Positions 24,874 to 35,030 are shown, counted from the stretch's first letter. The stretch: DNA of 64,000 bases from Methylobacterium soli (GCF_008806385.1 NZ_VZZK01000013.1:1-64000), one strand, 5' to 3'. The notes: a model not told the origin generated them from the letters alone. Translations and numbers: made by a program.

Positions 24874-25875
24874 ATGATCCGCATCCTGGACCGCCCGCTG
24901 CTGCATTTCGGGCTCGCCGCCGCCACCGTCCTGGCCCTGCCGCTGCTGCTCCGATCGGGCACGCTCGCCAGCGAGATCCTGATCTACGCGCTGGCGGTCG
25001 CGGCCTGCAACCTGCTCCTCGGCTATACCGGGTTGCTCTCCTTCGGCCAGGGCATCTTCTTCGGCCTCGGCAGCTACGTCGCCGGGCTCCTCCTCCTGCG
25101 CACGCCCCTGCCGGTCCCCGCCATGCTGATCGTGGCGCTCCTGGCCGGCGCCGCCACGGCCGCGGCGGTGGGCTGGCTCTCGATCCGGCGCCAGGGCGTC
25201 TACTTCGTGATGCTGACGCTCGCCTTCTCGCAGATGTTCTACTTCCTGGCCTATACCTTCAGCGGCCTCACCGGTGGCGATAACGGCCTCCTCGACGTGC
25301 CGCGCCCGGCGCTCGCGGGCGTGCCCCTCTCCGATCCCTGGTCCTATTACGCCTACGTCGCGGTGCTCTTCCTCGGCCTCTTCGCCGCGCTCCAGCGCGT
25401 GGCGCTCTCGACCTTCGGCCGCACCCTCCTGGCGATCCGGGACAACGAGGCGCGGGCGCGGGCGATCGGCTTCCCGGTGCGGGCCTTCAAGGTCGCGGCC
25501 TTCGCGATCTCGGGGGCGGTGACGGCGGTGGCGGGCGCGCTCCACGCCATGCTGATCGGCGTCGCCCCGCTGTCGAACATCGAGTACCACACCAGCGAGA
25601 CCCTCCTGATCATGACGATCATCGGCGGCAGCGCGAACCTGTTCGCCTCCGTGCTCGGCGCCGCCGCCTACCTGGTCGCGGGGGATCTCCTCTCGGCGAT
25701 CTGGCCGCGCTGGCTGCTCCTGCTCGGCCTGATCCTGATCGTCATCGCGCTGTTTCTGCAGCGCGGCCTCTGGGGCCTGATCGAGCGCGCCACCGCCCTC
25801 GTCTCCCGCAGGCCCGTATCCGAGGATTCCGCGCCCGACCGCCCGGCGCTGCCCGCCGAGGAGCCGCAGCCATGA
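24874..25875 (+). CDS. Branched-chain amino acid type ABC permease, LivM-like
   Basis: The 333-residue inner-membrane protein has the LivM pattern N-L-L-L-G-Y-T-G-L-L-S-F-G-Q-G-I-F-F-G-L-G-S-Y (about residues 45-67), Y-F-V-M-L-T-L-A-F-S-Q-M and the cytoplasmic loop S-x-F-G-R-T-L-L-A-I-R-D-N-E-A-R-A-R-A-I-G that docks the ATPase. Its stop overlaps the LivG-like start by 4 bases. The C-terminal 30 residues form a Pro/Glu-rich hydrophilic tail. Confidence 0.92.
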   Translation: MIRILDRPLLHFGLAAATVLALPLLLRSGTLASEILIYALAVAACNLLLGYTGLLSFGQGIFFGLGSYVAGLLLLRTPLPVPAMLIVALLAGAATAAAVGWLSIRRQGVYFVMLTLAFSQMFYFLAYTFSGLTGGDNGLLDVPRPALAGVPLSDPWSYYAYVAVLFLGLFAALQRVALSTFGRTLLAIRDNEARARAIGFPVRAFKVAAFAISGAVTAVAGALHAMLIGVAPLSNIEYHTSETLLIMTIIGGSANLFASVLGAAAYLVAGDLLSAIWPRWLLLLGLILIVIALFLQRGLWGLIERATALVSRRPVSEDSAPDRPALPAEEPQP

Positions 25876-26668
25876 GCGCGCCGGCCAGTACCTCACGGGC
25901 GCCCCACGCCGATCCCCTCCTGGCCACCGAGGCGCTCGGGGTCCGCTACGGCAGCTTCGTCGCTCTGAAGGACGTGACCCTGCGGGTGCGCGCAAACAGC
26001 GTCCACGCCATCATCGGGCCGAACGGCGCCGGAAAGACCACCCTGTTCCACGCGCTGACCGGGCGCGTCCGCGCCGCCACGGGGCGGATCACCCTCGCGG
26101 GCCGGGACATCACGCGGGTGCCCGACGACGACCGGGTGCGCCTCGGCCTCGCGCGCTCCTTCCAGGTCACGAGCCTGTTCGCGACGCTGAGCGTGCGCGA
26201 GAACCTGCGCCTCGCCGCGCAGGGGCGCACGCCCTGGCAGGCCCTGGCCCCCTGGCGCGGCGTCACAGGCGGCACCACCGCGCTCGCCACCGCCGAGGAG
26301 ATGCTGGAGCGCCTCGACCTGACCCGGGTCGCCCTGCGTCCGGCGGGCGAGATGTCGCACGGTCAGCAGCGCCGGCTCGAAGTCGGCATGGCGATGGCGG
26401 CCCGGCCCCGGGTCATCCTGCTCGACGAGCCGACCTCCGGCATGGGCACCGACGATATCGGGACGATGACGGCCCTGATCCGGGATCTCGGCCGGGATCA
26501 CACGGTGCTGTTCATCGAGCACAACATGGGCATCGTCATGAACATCAGCGACACCGTCACGGTGATGCGCGCCGGCGAGGTCCTGGTGGAGGGCGAACCA
26601 TCCGCGGTGCGCGACGACCCGGAAGTCCGCCGCGCCTATCTCGGCAACATGATCACGGGTGACCTCCG

Positions 26669-26672
<4 letters not shown>
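25872..26672 (+). CDS. Branched-chain amino acid type ABC ATPase, LivG-like
   Basis: This 266-residue ATPase has Walker A G-P-N-G-A-G-K-T-T, Q-loop L-A-R-S-F-Q-V, signature M-S-H-G-Q-Q-R-R-L, Walker B V-I-L-L-D-E-P and switch His in L-F-I-E-H-N. The signature is S-H-G-Q-Q, a common variant in this branch. Both its start and stop overlap neighbouring genes by 4 bases. It pairs with the LivF-like ATPase. Confidence 0.93.
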
Positions 26673-27385
<713 letters not shown>

Positions 27386-27429
27386 ACGGCCCCGCCCGCC
27401 CGAACGCCCCTGGCATCCGGAGTGCCGCC

Positions 27430-28917
27430 ATGCACATCGTCACCGCCCGCCTCAATCACGAGACGAACACCTTCTCGCCCCTGGCGACGCCGCTCGCGGC
27501 CTTCGCGCCGGTCTGGGGCGAGGCGGCGCGGGCGGCCGGGACGGGCAGCGCCACGGCGCTCGGCGCCTTCCTGGATTTCGCGGCCGCGCGCGGGGCCAGC
27601 GTCGCGGTTCCGGTGACGGCGCATGCCAATCCGAGCGGGCCGGTCTCGGACGCGGCCTTCGAGGCGCTGGCCGGGGCGATCCTGGCGGCGGTCGCGCAGC
27701 GCTGCGACGCCATCCTGCTCGATCTCCACGGCGCGATGGTGACGCAGAGCCACGATGACGGGGAGGGCGAATTGCTCGCGCGCATCCGGGCGATCGCCCC
27801 CGAGGTGCCCCTCGGGGTCGCCCTCGACCTCCACGCCAATGTCACGCCCCGGATGGTCGCGCTATCCGACGTCATCGTGGGCTTCCGGACCTATCCGCAC
27901 GTGGACATGGCCGAGACCGGGGCCCGGGTCGCCGGCATCGTCGGCCGCATGCTCGACCAGGGTCTGAGGCCGCATCAGGCCTGGTGCCACCCGCCCCAGC
28001 TCGCCCACACCCTGCGCATGGATACCCGCGTGCCCGGGATCATGGCCGATCTCGTGGCCGCCACGCGCGCGGCGGAGGCACGGCCGGGCATCCTCGCCGC
28101 GACCCTGTTCGGCGGCTTCGGCCTCGCCGACCTCGCCGAGACGGGCGCCTCCATCGTGGTGGCGGCCGAGAGCCTGGAGGCGGCGGAGGCGGCGGCCTCC
28201 GGGCTCGGTGCCCAGCTCTGGCAGCGACGCGCGGAATTCGTCTACGACGAGGCCCCGCTGGCAGCCTCGATCGCGGCGGCGCGAAGGGCCGTCGACGCCC
28301 CGGGCACCGGCCCGGTCCTGCTCCTCGACCACGGCGACAATTGCATGTCCGGGGGCACCTGCGACGTGATGGATGTCCTCGCGGCCTGCCTTGAGGCCGG
28401 GCTCACGGGCATCGTCGCCGGCCCGATCTGCGATCCTGCGGCGGTCGCAGCGCTTTTCGAGGCCGGCCTCGGCGCCCGGCTGAGGCTGGGGGTCGGCAAC
28501 CGGGTCGGCCTGCCCGGCTTCCCGCGCCAGGAGCCGCTCGCACTCGCCGGCACGGTCGCGGCCCTGGGCGACGGTGCCTACGTCATCACCGGCCCGACCT
28601 ATACCGGGCAGCGTTGCAGCATGGGACGGGCCGCCGTGCTCGACACCGGAGGGGCCCGCATCCTGGTGACGGAGCAGCCACACGAGCCCTGGGACCTCGC
28701 GGTCTTCACGAGTTCCGGGATCGACCCGCGCGAGGCAGGCATCCTCATCCTGAAATCCCGGATGTATTGCCGCCCGGTCTTCGAACCGATCGCCCGCGCG
28801 GTGATCGAGTGCGCCAGCGCGGGCGTAACGAGCTCGGATTACCGGCTGTTTCCGTTCTCCAAGCTTGCCCGGCCGATCTATCCCCTCGATCCCGACGCGG
28901 CCTGGGCCCCGCGATGA
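27430..28917 (+). CDS. M81 family metallohydrolase (MlrC/microcystinase-C-like)
   Basis: The 495-residue protein begins M-H-I-V-T-A-R-L-N-H-E-T-N-T-F-S, the usual start of the M81 family. The metal-binding segments D-L-H-G-A-M-V (about residue 98), D-L-H-A-N-V-T (about 135) and L-D-H-G-D-N-C-M-S-G-G (about 300) are all visible. The family includes MlrC, which opens peptide bonds of microcystin degradation products, but most members are uncharacterised. I chose ATG 27430, preceded by GGAG. Its stop overlaps the next gene by 4 bases. Its position after a LivKHMGF-type importer suggests that it hydrolyses the imported amide or peptide in the cytoplasm. Confidence 0.9.
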   Translation: MHIVTARLNHETNTFSPLATPLAAFAPVWGEAARAAGTGSATALGAFLDFAAARGASVAVPVTAHANPSGPVSDAAFEALAGAILAAVAQRCDAILLDLHGAMVTQSHDDGEGELLARIRAIAPEVPLGVALDLHANVTPRMVALSDVIVGFRTYPHVDMAETGARVAGIVGRMLDQGLRPHQAWCHPPQLAHTLRMDTRVPGIMADLVAATRAAEARPGILAATLFGGFGLADLAETGASIVVAAESLEAAEAAASGLGAQLWQRRAEFVYDEAPLAASIAAARRAVDAPGTGPVLLLDHGDNCMSGGTCDVMDVLAACLEAGLTGIVAGPICDPAAVAALFEAGLGARLRLGVGNRVGLPGFPRQEPLALAGTVAALGDGAYVITGPTYTGQRCSMGRAAVLDTGGARILVTEQPHEPWDLAVFTSSGIDPREAGILILKSRMYCRPVFEPIARAVIECASAGVTSSDYRLFPFSKLARPIYPLDPDAAWAPR

Positions 28918-29690
28918 GGCCGGACGACGCGCCGAGCCTCCCGCCGCCGCTGCGGCGGGTCAAGCTCTCGGATCAGATCGCCGAGGATTTGTGCCGGCGC
29001 ATCGCCCGCGACAGGATGGCGCCCGGCCAGCGCCTCCCGAACGAGCGCGCCCTGATGCGCCATTACGGCTGCGCCAAGGGCACGATCCGCGAGGCCCTGA
29101 AATCCCTGGAGGTGCAGGGGCTCGTCACGATGCAATCCGGCCCGAACGGGGGCGCGGAGATCCGTCCGATCTCCATCGACGCCGCGGCGCAGCAGCTTCG
29201 CCGCTTCCTGCATTTCCGCGAGCTCGATTTCGCCCAGGTCTATGCCGTGCGCCGCGGCCTCGAAGTCGCCCTCGGGACGAGCGTCGTGGGCCGGCTGAGC
29301 GAAGCCGACCTGCAGCGGCTCGACGCGAACATCGCGGCCTGCGACGCGGCGGCCGCGCTCGGTCAGCGCTCGGCCGGACGGGCCCTCGAACTCGCGTTCC
29401 ACGACCTGCTCTGCGATGCCAGCGACAATGCCCTCCTGGCCTTCATGTGCCGCTTCCTCAACAGCCTGCTGCGCGATCTCGTCGAGTTCCACGGCGGCAG
29501 CCTGACGGAGCACGAGGCGTTCGGCGCGCACAATCTCGACAGCCATCGCCAGCTCGTCGCGGCCTTCCGGGCCGAGGATGCCGACGCCGTTGGCCGGGTG
29601 ATGCACGCTCATATGTGCTGCGCCGAACACTACATGCGACGGCTCGACGCCGCGTTCCGCAAGGACCTCCTGAGTTCCGGAACGGCCTGA
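28914..29690 (+). CDS. GntR family regulator, FadR subfamily
   Basis: The 258-residue protein has an N-terminal winged helix (residues about 15-85): L-S-D-Q-I-A-E-D-L-C-R-R-I, P-G-Q-R-L-P-N-E-R-A-L-M, G-C-A-K-G-T-I-R-E-A-L-K-S-L-E-V-Q-G-L-V. The C-terminal FCD-type helical ligand domain shows E-L-A-F-H-D-L-L and H-R-Q-L-V-A-A-F, consistent with a metal-dependent carboxylate pocket. The ATGA overlap with the M81 gene makes it the last member of the importer/hydrolase operon, so it probably controls that operon in response to a substrate or product. Confidence 0.92.
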   Translation: MRPDDAPSLPPPLRRVKLSDQIAEDLCRRIARDRMAPGQRLPNERALMRHYGCAKGTIREALKSLEVQGLVTMQSGPNGGAEIRPISIDAAAQQLRRFLHFRELDFAQVYAVRRGLEVALGTSVVGRLSEADLQRLDANIAACDAAAALGQRSAGRALELAFHDLLCDASDNALLAFMCRFLNSLLRDLVEFHGGSLTEHEAFGAHNLDSHRQLVAAFRAEDADAVGRVMHAHMCCAEHYMRRLDAAFRKDLLSSGTA

Positions 29691-29738
29691 CCGACCCTGC
29701 CCCGAAGCGCCGGCTCTGCGGGCCGGCGTCGGCCCGTC

Positions 29739-29762
29739 GCATCCCCTCGCGAAAGGGGATGC
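29739..29762 (+). terminator. Hairpin after the GntR gene
   Basis: A perfect 9-bp stem (GCATCCCCT / AGGGGATGC) with a 6-base loop lies 49 bases after the regulator stop codon. No T-run follows, so it may be a transcript-stabilising hairpin or a Rho-aided end rather than a classical intrinsic terminator. Confidence 0.45.
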
Positions 29763-29808
29763 ACGCGCCCACATCTCCGACACGCCGTCCCGTTCTCCGG
29801 AAATCCCC

Positions 29809-30537
29809 TTGCTGAAGTTCCTGCTCGCCGCGTTCGTGCTGGTGTTCATCGCGCCGGTCGCGCTCTCCGCCGTGCTCTATCTCAGCCAGAACAGGGGCGA
29901 TTGGCGCTCGGCCGACCGGTCGAGCACGGGCTTGCTGCCGCCCGCGTCGGGGCAGGCGGACGCCGTCGTGCGCATCTTCTCGGCCCGGACCGTGAGTTGG
30001 CGCGGCATCGTGGCGACCCATAGCTGGATCGTCATCAAGGAACCGGGCGCGCGCGCCTACCAGCGGTTCGACTACACGGCCTGGGGCCAGCCGATCTGGG
30101 TCGACCGCTTCGTCCCGGACGGGCGCTGGTTCGGGAGCCGGCCCGACATCGTCTTCGCGGCCGACGGGGCGGCGGCCGAGCGCATGATCCCCCGCATCCG
30201 CGACACCATCCGGGGCTATCGCTACGCCAATCCGGGCGATTACGCGGCTTGGCCCGGCCCGAACTCGAACACCTTCGTGGCGGCCGTGATGAGCGCGGTC
30301 CCGGAGATGCGGGCGAGCCTGCCGGCCACCGCCATCGGCAAGGACTTCCCCTATGACGGGCGCTGGGCGGGGCTCACGCCCTCGCGGACCGGGTTTCGGC
30401 TCAATCTCGGCGGCTATCTCGGCCTCACGCTCGGCTGGGTCGAGGGGCTCGAGGTGAATATTCTGGGTGCAGTGGCGGGCCTCGATTTCCGCCGCCCGGC
30501 CGTGAAGCTTCCCGCGCTCGGCCGCTTCGGCGTATAG
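29809..30537 (+). CDS. DUF3750 family membrane-anchored protein
   Basis: This 242-residue protein starts at TTG 29809. An N-terminal hydrophobic helix (residues about 4-25) should anchor it or act as a signal peptide. The rest has the DUF3750 pattern: V-V-R-I-F-S-A-R-T-V-S-W-R-G-I-V-A-T-H-S-W-I-V-I-K near residue 55, W-F-G-S-R-P, and P-G-P-N-S-N-T-F near residue 150, where the Asn/Ser and His residues could form an active site. The function of the family is not known. No partner gene is obvious. Confidence 0.82.
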   Translation: MLKFLLAAFVLVFIAPVALSAVLYLSQNRGDWRSADRSSTGLLPPASGQADAVVRIFSARTVSWRGIVATHSWIVIKEPGARAYQRFDYTAWGQPIWVDRFVPDGRWFGSRPDIVFAADGAAAERMIPRIRDTIRGYRYANPGDYAAWPGPNSNTFVAAVMSAVPEMRASLPATAIGKDFPYDGRWAGLTPSRTGFRLNLGGYLGLTLGWVEGLEVNILGAVAGLDFRRPAVKLPALGRFGV

Positions 30538-30583
30538 GCGCCGGGCGAGGCCGAGGCTTTCGGCGCGAGAAGGAACGACCGCG

Positions 30584-31510
30584 ATGACGCGAGCCGATGC
30601 GACCACGGTCGCGGTGATGGGCGCGGGCTCGGTGGGCTGCTACTTCGGCGCGCTCCTGGCGCGGGCCGGAACACCCGTGACCCTGATCGGCCGGCCCCAC
30701 CACGTCGAGGCCGTGAATGTGCGCGGTCTCCTGTTGGAGGTGGCCGGCACACCGGAATACATCCCCGTGCGGGCAACGAGCGCGGCGAGCGGCGTCGCGG
30801 GCGCCGATATCGTGCTGGTCTGCGTGAAGTCCGGCGACACGGAGGCGACCGGGCGCGCCATGGCCCCCCATCTGAAACCCGGCGCGACGATCCTCAGCCT
30901 GCAGAACGGCGTCGACAACGCGGAGCGCCTCGCGGCCGTGCTCGGGCAAGCGGTGCTCCCGGTCGCCGTCTACGTCGCCACCGAGATGACGGGGCCGGGC
31001 GCGGTCAAGCATCATGGCCGCGGCGAACTCGTCATCGGCGCCGCTCCACAGAGCGCCGGACTCGCCGACCTGTTCCGGGCGGCCGGCATTCCCACGACGG
31101 TCTCGGACGATGCCCGGGCGGCGCTCTGGGGCAAGCTCATCGTGAATTGCGCCTACAACGCGCTCTCGGCCCTGACGCAATGGCCCTATGGCCGCCTGAT
31201 CCGCGGCGAGGGGGTCGTGGAGGTGATGACGCAGGTGGTGAGCGAGTGCGGCGCGGTCGCGCATGCCTCGGGCGTTCCGCTTCCGGACGACATCCTGGAC
31301 AGCGTCCTCGGGCTCGCCGCAACCATGCCGGAGCAATGCTCCTCGACCGCGCAGGACGTCGCCCGGGGCAAGCCGAGCGAGATCGATCACCTCAACGGCT
31401 TCATCGTCCGGAAGGGCCTCGAACTCGGCATCCCGACCCCGACGAACCGCGTGCTGCACACGCTCGTCAAGCTCGCGGAAGCGAAGGCCGCGGCGATCCC
31501 GCATGCGTGA
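30584..31510 (+). CDS. panE: Ketopantoate reductase family (2-dehydropantoate 2-reductase)
   Basis: This 308-residue NADPH-dependent reductase has the Rossmann motif V-M-G-A-G-S-V-G-C-Y-F-G (residues about 11-22), V-L-V-C-V-K-S near residue 83, L-Q-N-G-V-D-N-A-E (about 105) and the catalytic Lys in L-W-G-K-L-I-V-N-C-A-Y-N (about 185). S-E-I-D-H-L-N-G is the conserved late motif. AAGGA lies upstream of the ATG. The classical role is the NADPH step to pantoate in coenzyme A synthesis. panB lies 18 kb away, not in an operon, and the ApbA/PanE family also holds paralogues with other substrates, so the symbol is tentative. Confidence 0.82.
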   Translation: MTRADATTVAVMGAGSVGCYFGALLARAGTPVTLIGRPHHVEAVNVRGLLLEVAGTPEYIPVRATSAASGVAGADIVLVCVKSGDTEATGRAMAPHLKPGATILSLQNGVDNAERLAAVLGQAVLPVAVYVATEMTGPGAVKHHGRGELVIGAAPQSAGLADLFRAAGIPTTVSDDARAALWGKLIVNCAYNALSALTQWPYGRLIRGEGVVEVMTQVVSECGAVAHASGVPLPDDILDSVLGLAATMPEQCSSTAQDVARGKPSEIDHLNGFIVRKGLELGIPTPTNRVLHTLVKLAEAKAAAIPHA

Positions 31511-31907
31511 GGCGGGGTTCAGGCCGGGCTTGTCCGACCGCCTCCTCGGCCGTGCGTCTTCGGCCGTGCGTCCATCGGACGTATCCGTCACCACGACCGC
31601 GAGACTTTTGCGTCGAGGCAAGGCAAGTTCGGCCCGCGCGATCCATGACGTCGGCGGTCGGGCGCCGACTCGTGCCTTGGCGGCGCGCCTCATCCTTACC
31701 GATCACGCCGTATCGCTTCGGGGCAGCGCGGCGTTGCGAGGCTTTTATTCAAGATTAACCAAGATGCCTCTGAATAGGAGGTGCTTAAGGTTGATTCTTC
31801 CCTAAACGGCGATTCCAGCTTCGACGGCATTCGGGCGGCCCCTCATCGGGCGTCGCGCGACCGCCGACGGGCGCCCGTGCGGGAACGCGTATCCGAGTAC
31901 CGCCCGC
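31511..31907. other. Intergenic region upstream of the Tlde1-type gene
   Basis: About 400 bases without a convincing gene. The part at 31735-31800 is AT-rich (ATTCAAGATTAACCAAGATG, AGGTTGATTCTTCCC) and probably contains the promoter of the following cell-wall gene. No clear terminator was found for panE. Confidence 0.35.
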
Positions 31908-33008
31908 ATGTCCCACGTCGCGTCCTCGCCCGTTTCCCGCAGCCGCGGCGCGCGCCGCCGGCGCTCCCGGAGCGGCCCGCTCCTGACCATCACCGCCGCC
32001 GCCGTCGGGCTCTGCGCCTGGGCGATCCTGCTGCCGCCCAGCCCCGGGCGCCCGGTCGCGTCGGTCACGGCCGCGCCGCCATCGGCGCCGGTCAAGCAGG
32101 CGTCCGCGCCGAGCCCGGTCCCGGCGGTCGGCTGGATGCTGGATCCGACGCCGGCACTCGGCTCGCAGGCCACCACCTTCCGTCGCGCGACCGCGGTCCA
32201 GGCGGCGCTCCGGCCGGCGGAGGCCGGGCCGGCATCCGGCGACGCACGCGCGGCCGAGCCGGTGCAGGCCCTGGCGGCGGCGCCCCCGGCGCCCGCGCGT
32301 CTGGTGCAGACGATCCCGGTGCCGATTCCGCGCCCGGCCGAGTTCCGGCGCGCGCCCGTCCCGGAGACGCCCCGCCTCGCGAGCCGGCCGGTCTCCCCCT
32401 CGACGCAGAGCGTGTTCCGGGCGGCGGCGGTTGATAACCGCTCCTTCGTCGAGAAACTCTTCGGCGTCGAGCCGTCATCGACCGGACCGGCCCTGGCCTA
32501 TGCGGGAACCAGCCCCGACCTTGTCGACCCGGTGCCGCGCCGCCGCCTCAGCCCGAGCCCGGTTCCGCCGGTCGCCGCGAACACCGCCGTCTACGACATC
32601 AGCGCCCGCAAGGTGTACCTGCCGAACGGCGAGGAACTCGAGGCGCATTCCGGCCTCGGCAGCAGCATGGACGACCCGCGCTACGTCCACCTGCGCATGC
32701 GCGGGGCAACGCCGCCCGGCACCTACGATCTGCGCGAGCGCGAGGCCCTGTTCCACGGCGTCCGGGCGATCCGCCTGAACCCCGTCGGAGGCCCTGCCGC
32801 CGTGCATGGCCGCAACGGCCTCCTGGCCCATACCTACATGCTCGGAGCGAGCGGCGCCTCGAATGGCTGCGTCTCGTTCCGGAACTACGACCGGTTCCTG
32901 CAGGCCTATCTGCGCGGCGAGGTGCAGCGCCTCGTCGTGGTCGCGGGTCGCGGGCAGGATGGCCCGCCGGCGACCGGCACCCGGCTGTTCGGCCTCCTGG
33001 GGCGCTGA
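31908..33008 (+). CDS. Tlde1 / DUF2778 domain L,D-transpeptidase-like protein
   Basis: The 366-residue protein has an arginine-rich start and one membrane helix (residues about 26-46), then a long Ala/Pro-rich linker, and a C-terminal DUF2778 domain from about residue 225. The domain holds Y-D-x-x-x-x-K-V-Y-L-P-N-G, H-S-G-L-G, G-x-Y-D-L-R-E-R-E, and the catalytic motif H-T-Y (His near 308) followed by S-N-G-C-V-S-F (Cys near 321). Tlde1-type proteins act on peptidoglycan stem peptides and include secreted antibacterial toxins, but this anchored form without an immunity gene looks like a housekeeping cell-wall enzyme. It faces a lytic transglycosylase gene. Confidence 0.82.
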   Translation: MSHVASSPVSRSRGARRRRSRSGPLLTITAAAVGLCAWAILLPPSPGRPVASVTAAPPSAPVKQASAPSPVPAVGWMLDPTPALGSQATTFRRATAVQAALRPAEAGPASGDARAAEPVQALAAAPPAPARLVQTIPVPIPRPAEFRRAPVPETPRLASRPVSPSTQSVFRAAAVDNRSFVEKLFGVEPSSTGPALAYAGTSPDLVDPVPRRRLSPSPVPPVAANTAVYDISARKVYLPNGEELEAHSGLGSSMDDPRYVHLRMRGATPPGTYDLREREALFHGVRAIRLNPVGGPAAVHGRNGLLAHTYMLGASGASNGCVSFRNYDRFLQAYLRGEVQRLVVVAGRGQDGPPATGTRLFGLLGR

Positions 33009-33040
33009 CGCGCACCGAGGGGCCGCGTCAGGTCGACGGC

Positions 33041-33838
33041 CTATTGGCCGTCGATGCGGCTCCCGATCAGCGCGATGGCGCGCTGATAGACCGACGCCGC
33101 GTTCCAACCCTGGATCGCCGCGAAATTGGGCTCGCCCGGCTGGTAGCCGGCGCCGGCCCGCCAGCCATGCGCCTTGAGGAAGTTGGCGGTCGCGTTGAGG
33201 GCGTTCGGCGCGCTGTCGAGGCTTCCGCCCGTGCCGTAGTTCAGGATGCTCTTGGGCAGGAACTGGGTATGGCCGACCTCGCCATGCGCGGCCCCGCGGG
33301 TGCTCGCGTTGAGGACGCCGCGATCGACCAGGGTCAGGGCGGCGTAGAGCTGGTCGGTGAAGAAGGCGGAGCGCCGGCAATCATACGCCAGGGTCGCGAC
33401 GGCCGACAGGGTGTTGACGTTGCCGCGCACGGCCCCGAATCCCGTCTCCATGCCCCAGATCGCCAGGAGCGGTCCCGGCGGAACGCCGTAGCGCTGCTCG
33501 ATCGAGGCGAACAGGGCCGCGTTGGATTGCTTCATCGCGCGCCCGCGCGACACGATCGCGGGGCCTCCGCGCTTGGCCATGAACTGGTCGAGGGACAGGC
33601 GGAAGCTCTTCTGGCCGCGATCGGCCGCGATCGTCGCCGTCGAGTAGGACGTGCCCATCAGGGCAGCGAGGCTCGACGCGCTCGCCCGCCCCCTGGCCTC
33701 GTCGGCGAATTCCTTCTTCCAGGCCTCGAAGCCAGCGGCGCTGTTGCCGCATTGCGCCGCCTCCGCCCGGCCGGCCATCAGGGCAAGCGCCGCGACGCCC
33801 GCCGCGATCCAGGGCTTGTGATTCCCGTTCATGGTCAT
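33041..33838 (-). CDS. Lytic murein transglycosylase, MltB-like
   Basis: The 265-residue protein has a signal peptide ending near A-E-A-A and the SLT_2/MltB domain: L-L-A-I-W-G-M-E-T-G-F-G (the Glu is the catalytic acid), V-N-T-L-S-A-V-A-T-L-A-Y-D, G-E-V-G-H-T-Q-F-L-P, and A-T-A-N-F-L-K-A-H-G-W. I start at ATG 33838, which has GGAG upstream; an ATG four codons earlier lacks one. It should cleave glycan strands in the periplasm. The gene converges with the Tlde1-type gene, so both may remodel the wall but are transcribed separately. Confidence 0.9.
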   Translation of the reverse strand: MTMNGNHKPWIAAGVAALALMAGRAEAAQCGNSAAGFEAWKKEFADEARGRASASSLAALMGTSYSTATIAADRGQKSFRLSLDQFMAKRGGPAIVSRGRAMKQSNAALFASIEQRYGVPPGPLLAIWGMETGFGAVRGNVNTLSAVATLAYDCRRSAFFTDQLYAALTLVDRGVLNASTRGAAHGEVGHTQFLPKSILNYGTGGSLDSAPNALNATANFLKAHGWRAGAGYQPGEPNFAAIQGWNAASVYQRAIALIGSRIDGQ

Positions 33839-34065
33839 GCGAAACTCCATCCGGGCGGCGGATACAGGACCTGCCGCTCTCCTTCAACAACCTTAGCCGC
33901 TCCGATGAACATCGCGACAGGCCTGCTGGTTGCAGAGATCGAGCGCCACTGGACATGATGGCCGACACGGTCAAGGCGGTCTTGCGCGGTTTGATCGAAG
34001 GCGTCGGGGTTGCTGGCAGCTGGCGAAACGCGTCCGCCGGACCCTCGGCGCGAACGCGGATACGC

Positions 34066-34302
34066 CTACTCGGACCTGTCGAAATCGAGCGACAGGCGGG
34101 CCCGGTAGAGGATGGCCCCGTCCTCGCCCCGCACGGCCGCCACGCAATGCTGGTGATCGACGCCGTGCTCGAAATTCTGTGCGATGGCCGACATGATGCC
34201 GACGACGCGCTCCTGCGTGGCCTCGATGCCCGGGACCTCGAATCCCTCCTTGTCCCGGATGTGCTGGGAGCCGTCATGCAGGTCGATGAAGTAGCGGGGC
34301 AT
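34066..34302 (-). CDS. DUF6894-type small protein (78 aa)
   Basis: M-P-R-Y-F-I-D-L-H-D-G followed by D-K-E-G-F-E-V-P-G-I-E-A-T-Q-E-R is the pattern of the small DUF6894 proteins common in Methylobacterium and Bradyrhizobium. Their function is unknown. The ATG at 34302 decides the start; the frame stays open further upstream but has no other family signal. It is followed only by intergenic sequence. Confidence 0.78.
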   Translation of the reverse strand: MPRYFIDLHDGSQHIRDKEGFEVPGIEATQERVVGIMSAIAQNFEHGVDHQHCVAAVRGEDGAILYRARLSLDFDRSE

Positions 34303-34514
34303 CGTCGTCCGGTGGAGAGGCAGGGTGCTGGCAGAGTGACCGGCTGGGCGGGCGAGCAAGGCTCCCCCTCCCGCCCGCCGGACTGGTGCACCCGCCGTGG
34401 CAGGGGCGCCAGTGTTAACCCTCTCGGCACATCCCATGCCAGCCTCCGGAGTGACGATGCGACCGAATATCCGCGCGCTGCCCCCGGCGCAGCGGTGGTC
34501 GCGGCGCCGGGGCG

Positions 34515-34964
34515 CTACCGAGGCTCGCCGGCCGGCGGCGCCAGAGGACCGGCCAGGAGCGCCGCGACTTCCGCCCGGCAGGTGCACAGGCCTTCATCCT
34601 GGCGCCGGTCCGCCGGGACGCCCGGGTCATCGCAGGGCAGGCGCCGGCCGGCCGCGACGTAGCCGCAGGCCGAGGCCGCCATGATGGCCGCGAGGAGATC
34701 GGCGGCGCGGTGCGGGCTCGGTCCCGGCGGCTCCGACACCAAGGCGAGGCAGAGGCCGATCAGGAGCCCGCGCTCGAACTCGGTTGCGTCGGGCGGCAGC
34801 CGTCCGGGCGCCTGGATCGCCCGGGCCTGCCGCTCCACCGGGGTGCAGCCCTGGCTCTCCGCGACGATCGCGCCGGCCGCCGCGACGATGAGCGGGATCC
34901 GCAGATGCGAGCGTCCCTGGAGCGGCAGGGGGAACAGGCGGCGTGCCAGAGCCTCGTGGGTCAT
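34515..34964 (-). CDS. Hypothetical protein (149 aa)
   Basis: From ATG 34964 the product is Ala/Leu/Arg-rich, with a mildly hydrophobic centre (I-P-L-I-V-A-A-A-G-A-I-V-A) and several Cys residues near the end (C-G-Y, L-P-C-D-D, C-T-C-R). It has no recognisable domain. It lies just downstream of bcsN on the same strand (67 bases), so it could belong to the cellulose operon, but this is only positional. Confidence 0.45.
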   Translation of the reverse strand: MTHEALARRLFPLPLQGRSHLRIPLIVAAAGAIVAESQGCTPVERQARAIQAPGRLPPDATEFERGLLIGLCLALVSEPPGPSPHRAADLLAAIMAASACGYVAAGRRLPCDDPGVPADRRQDEGLCTCRAEVAALLAGPLAPPAGEPR

Positions 34965-35030
34965 GCCGCGCTCTCGCGAAGGCACGCCCGCCTGCGCGAG
35001 TCCCGCCCGGCCGGCCACCGACGGGCGATC

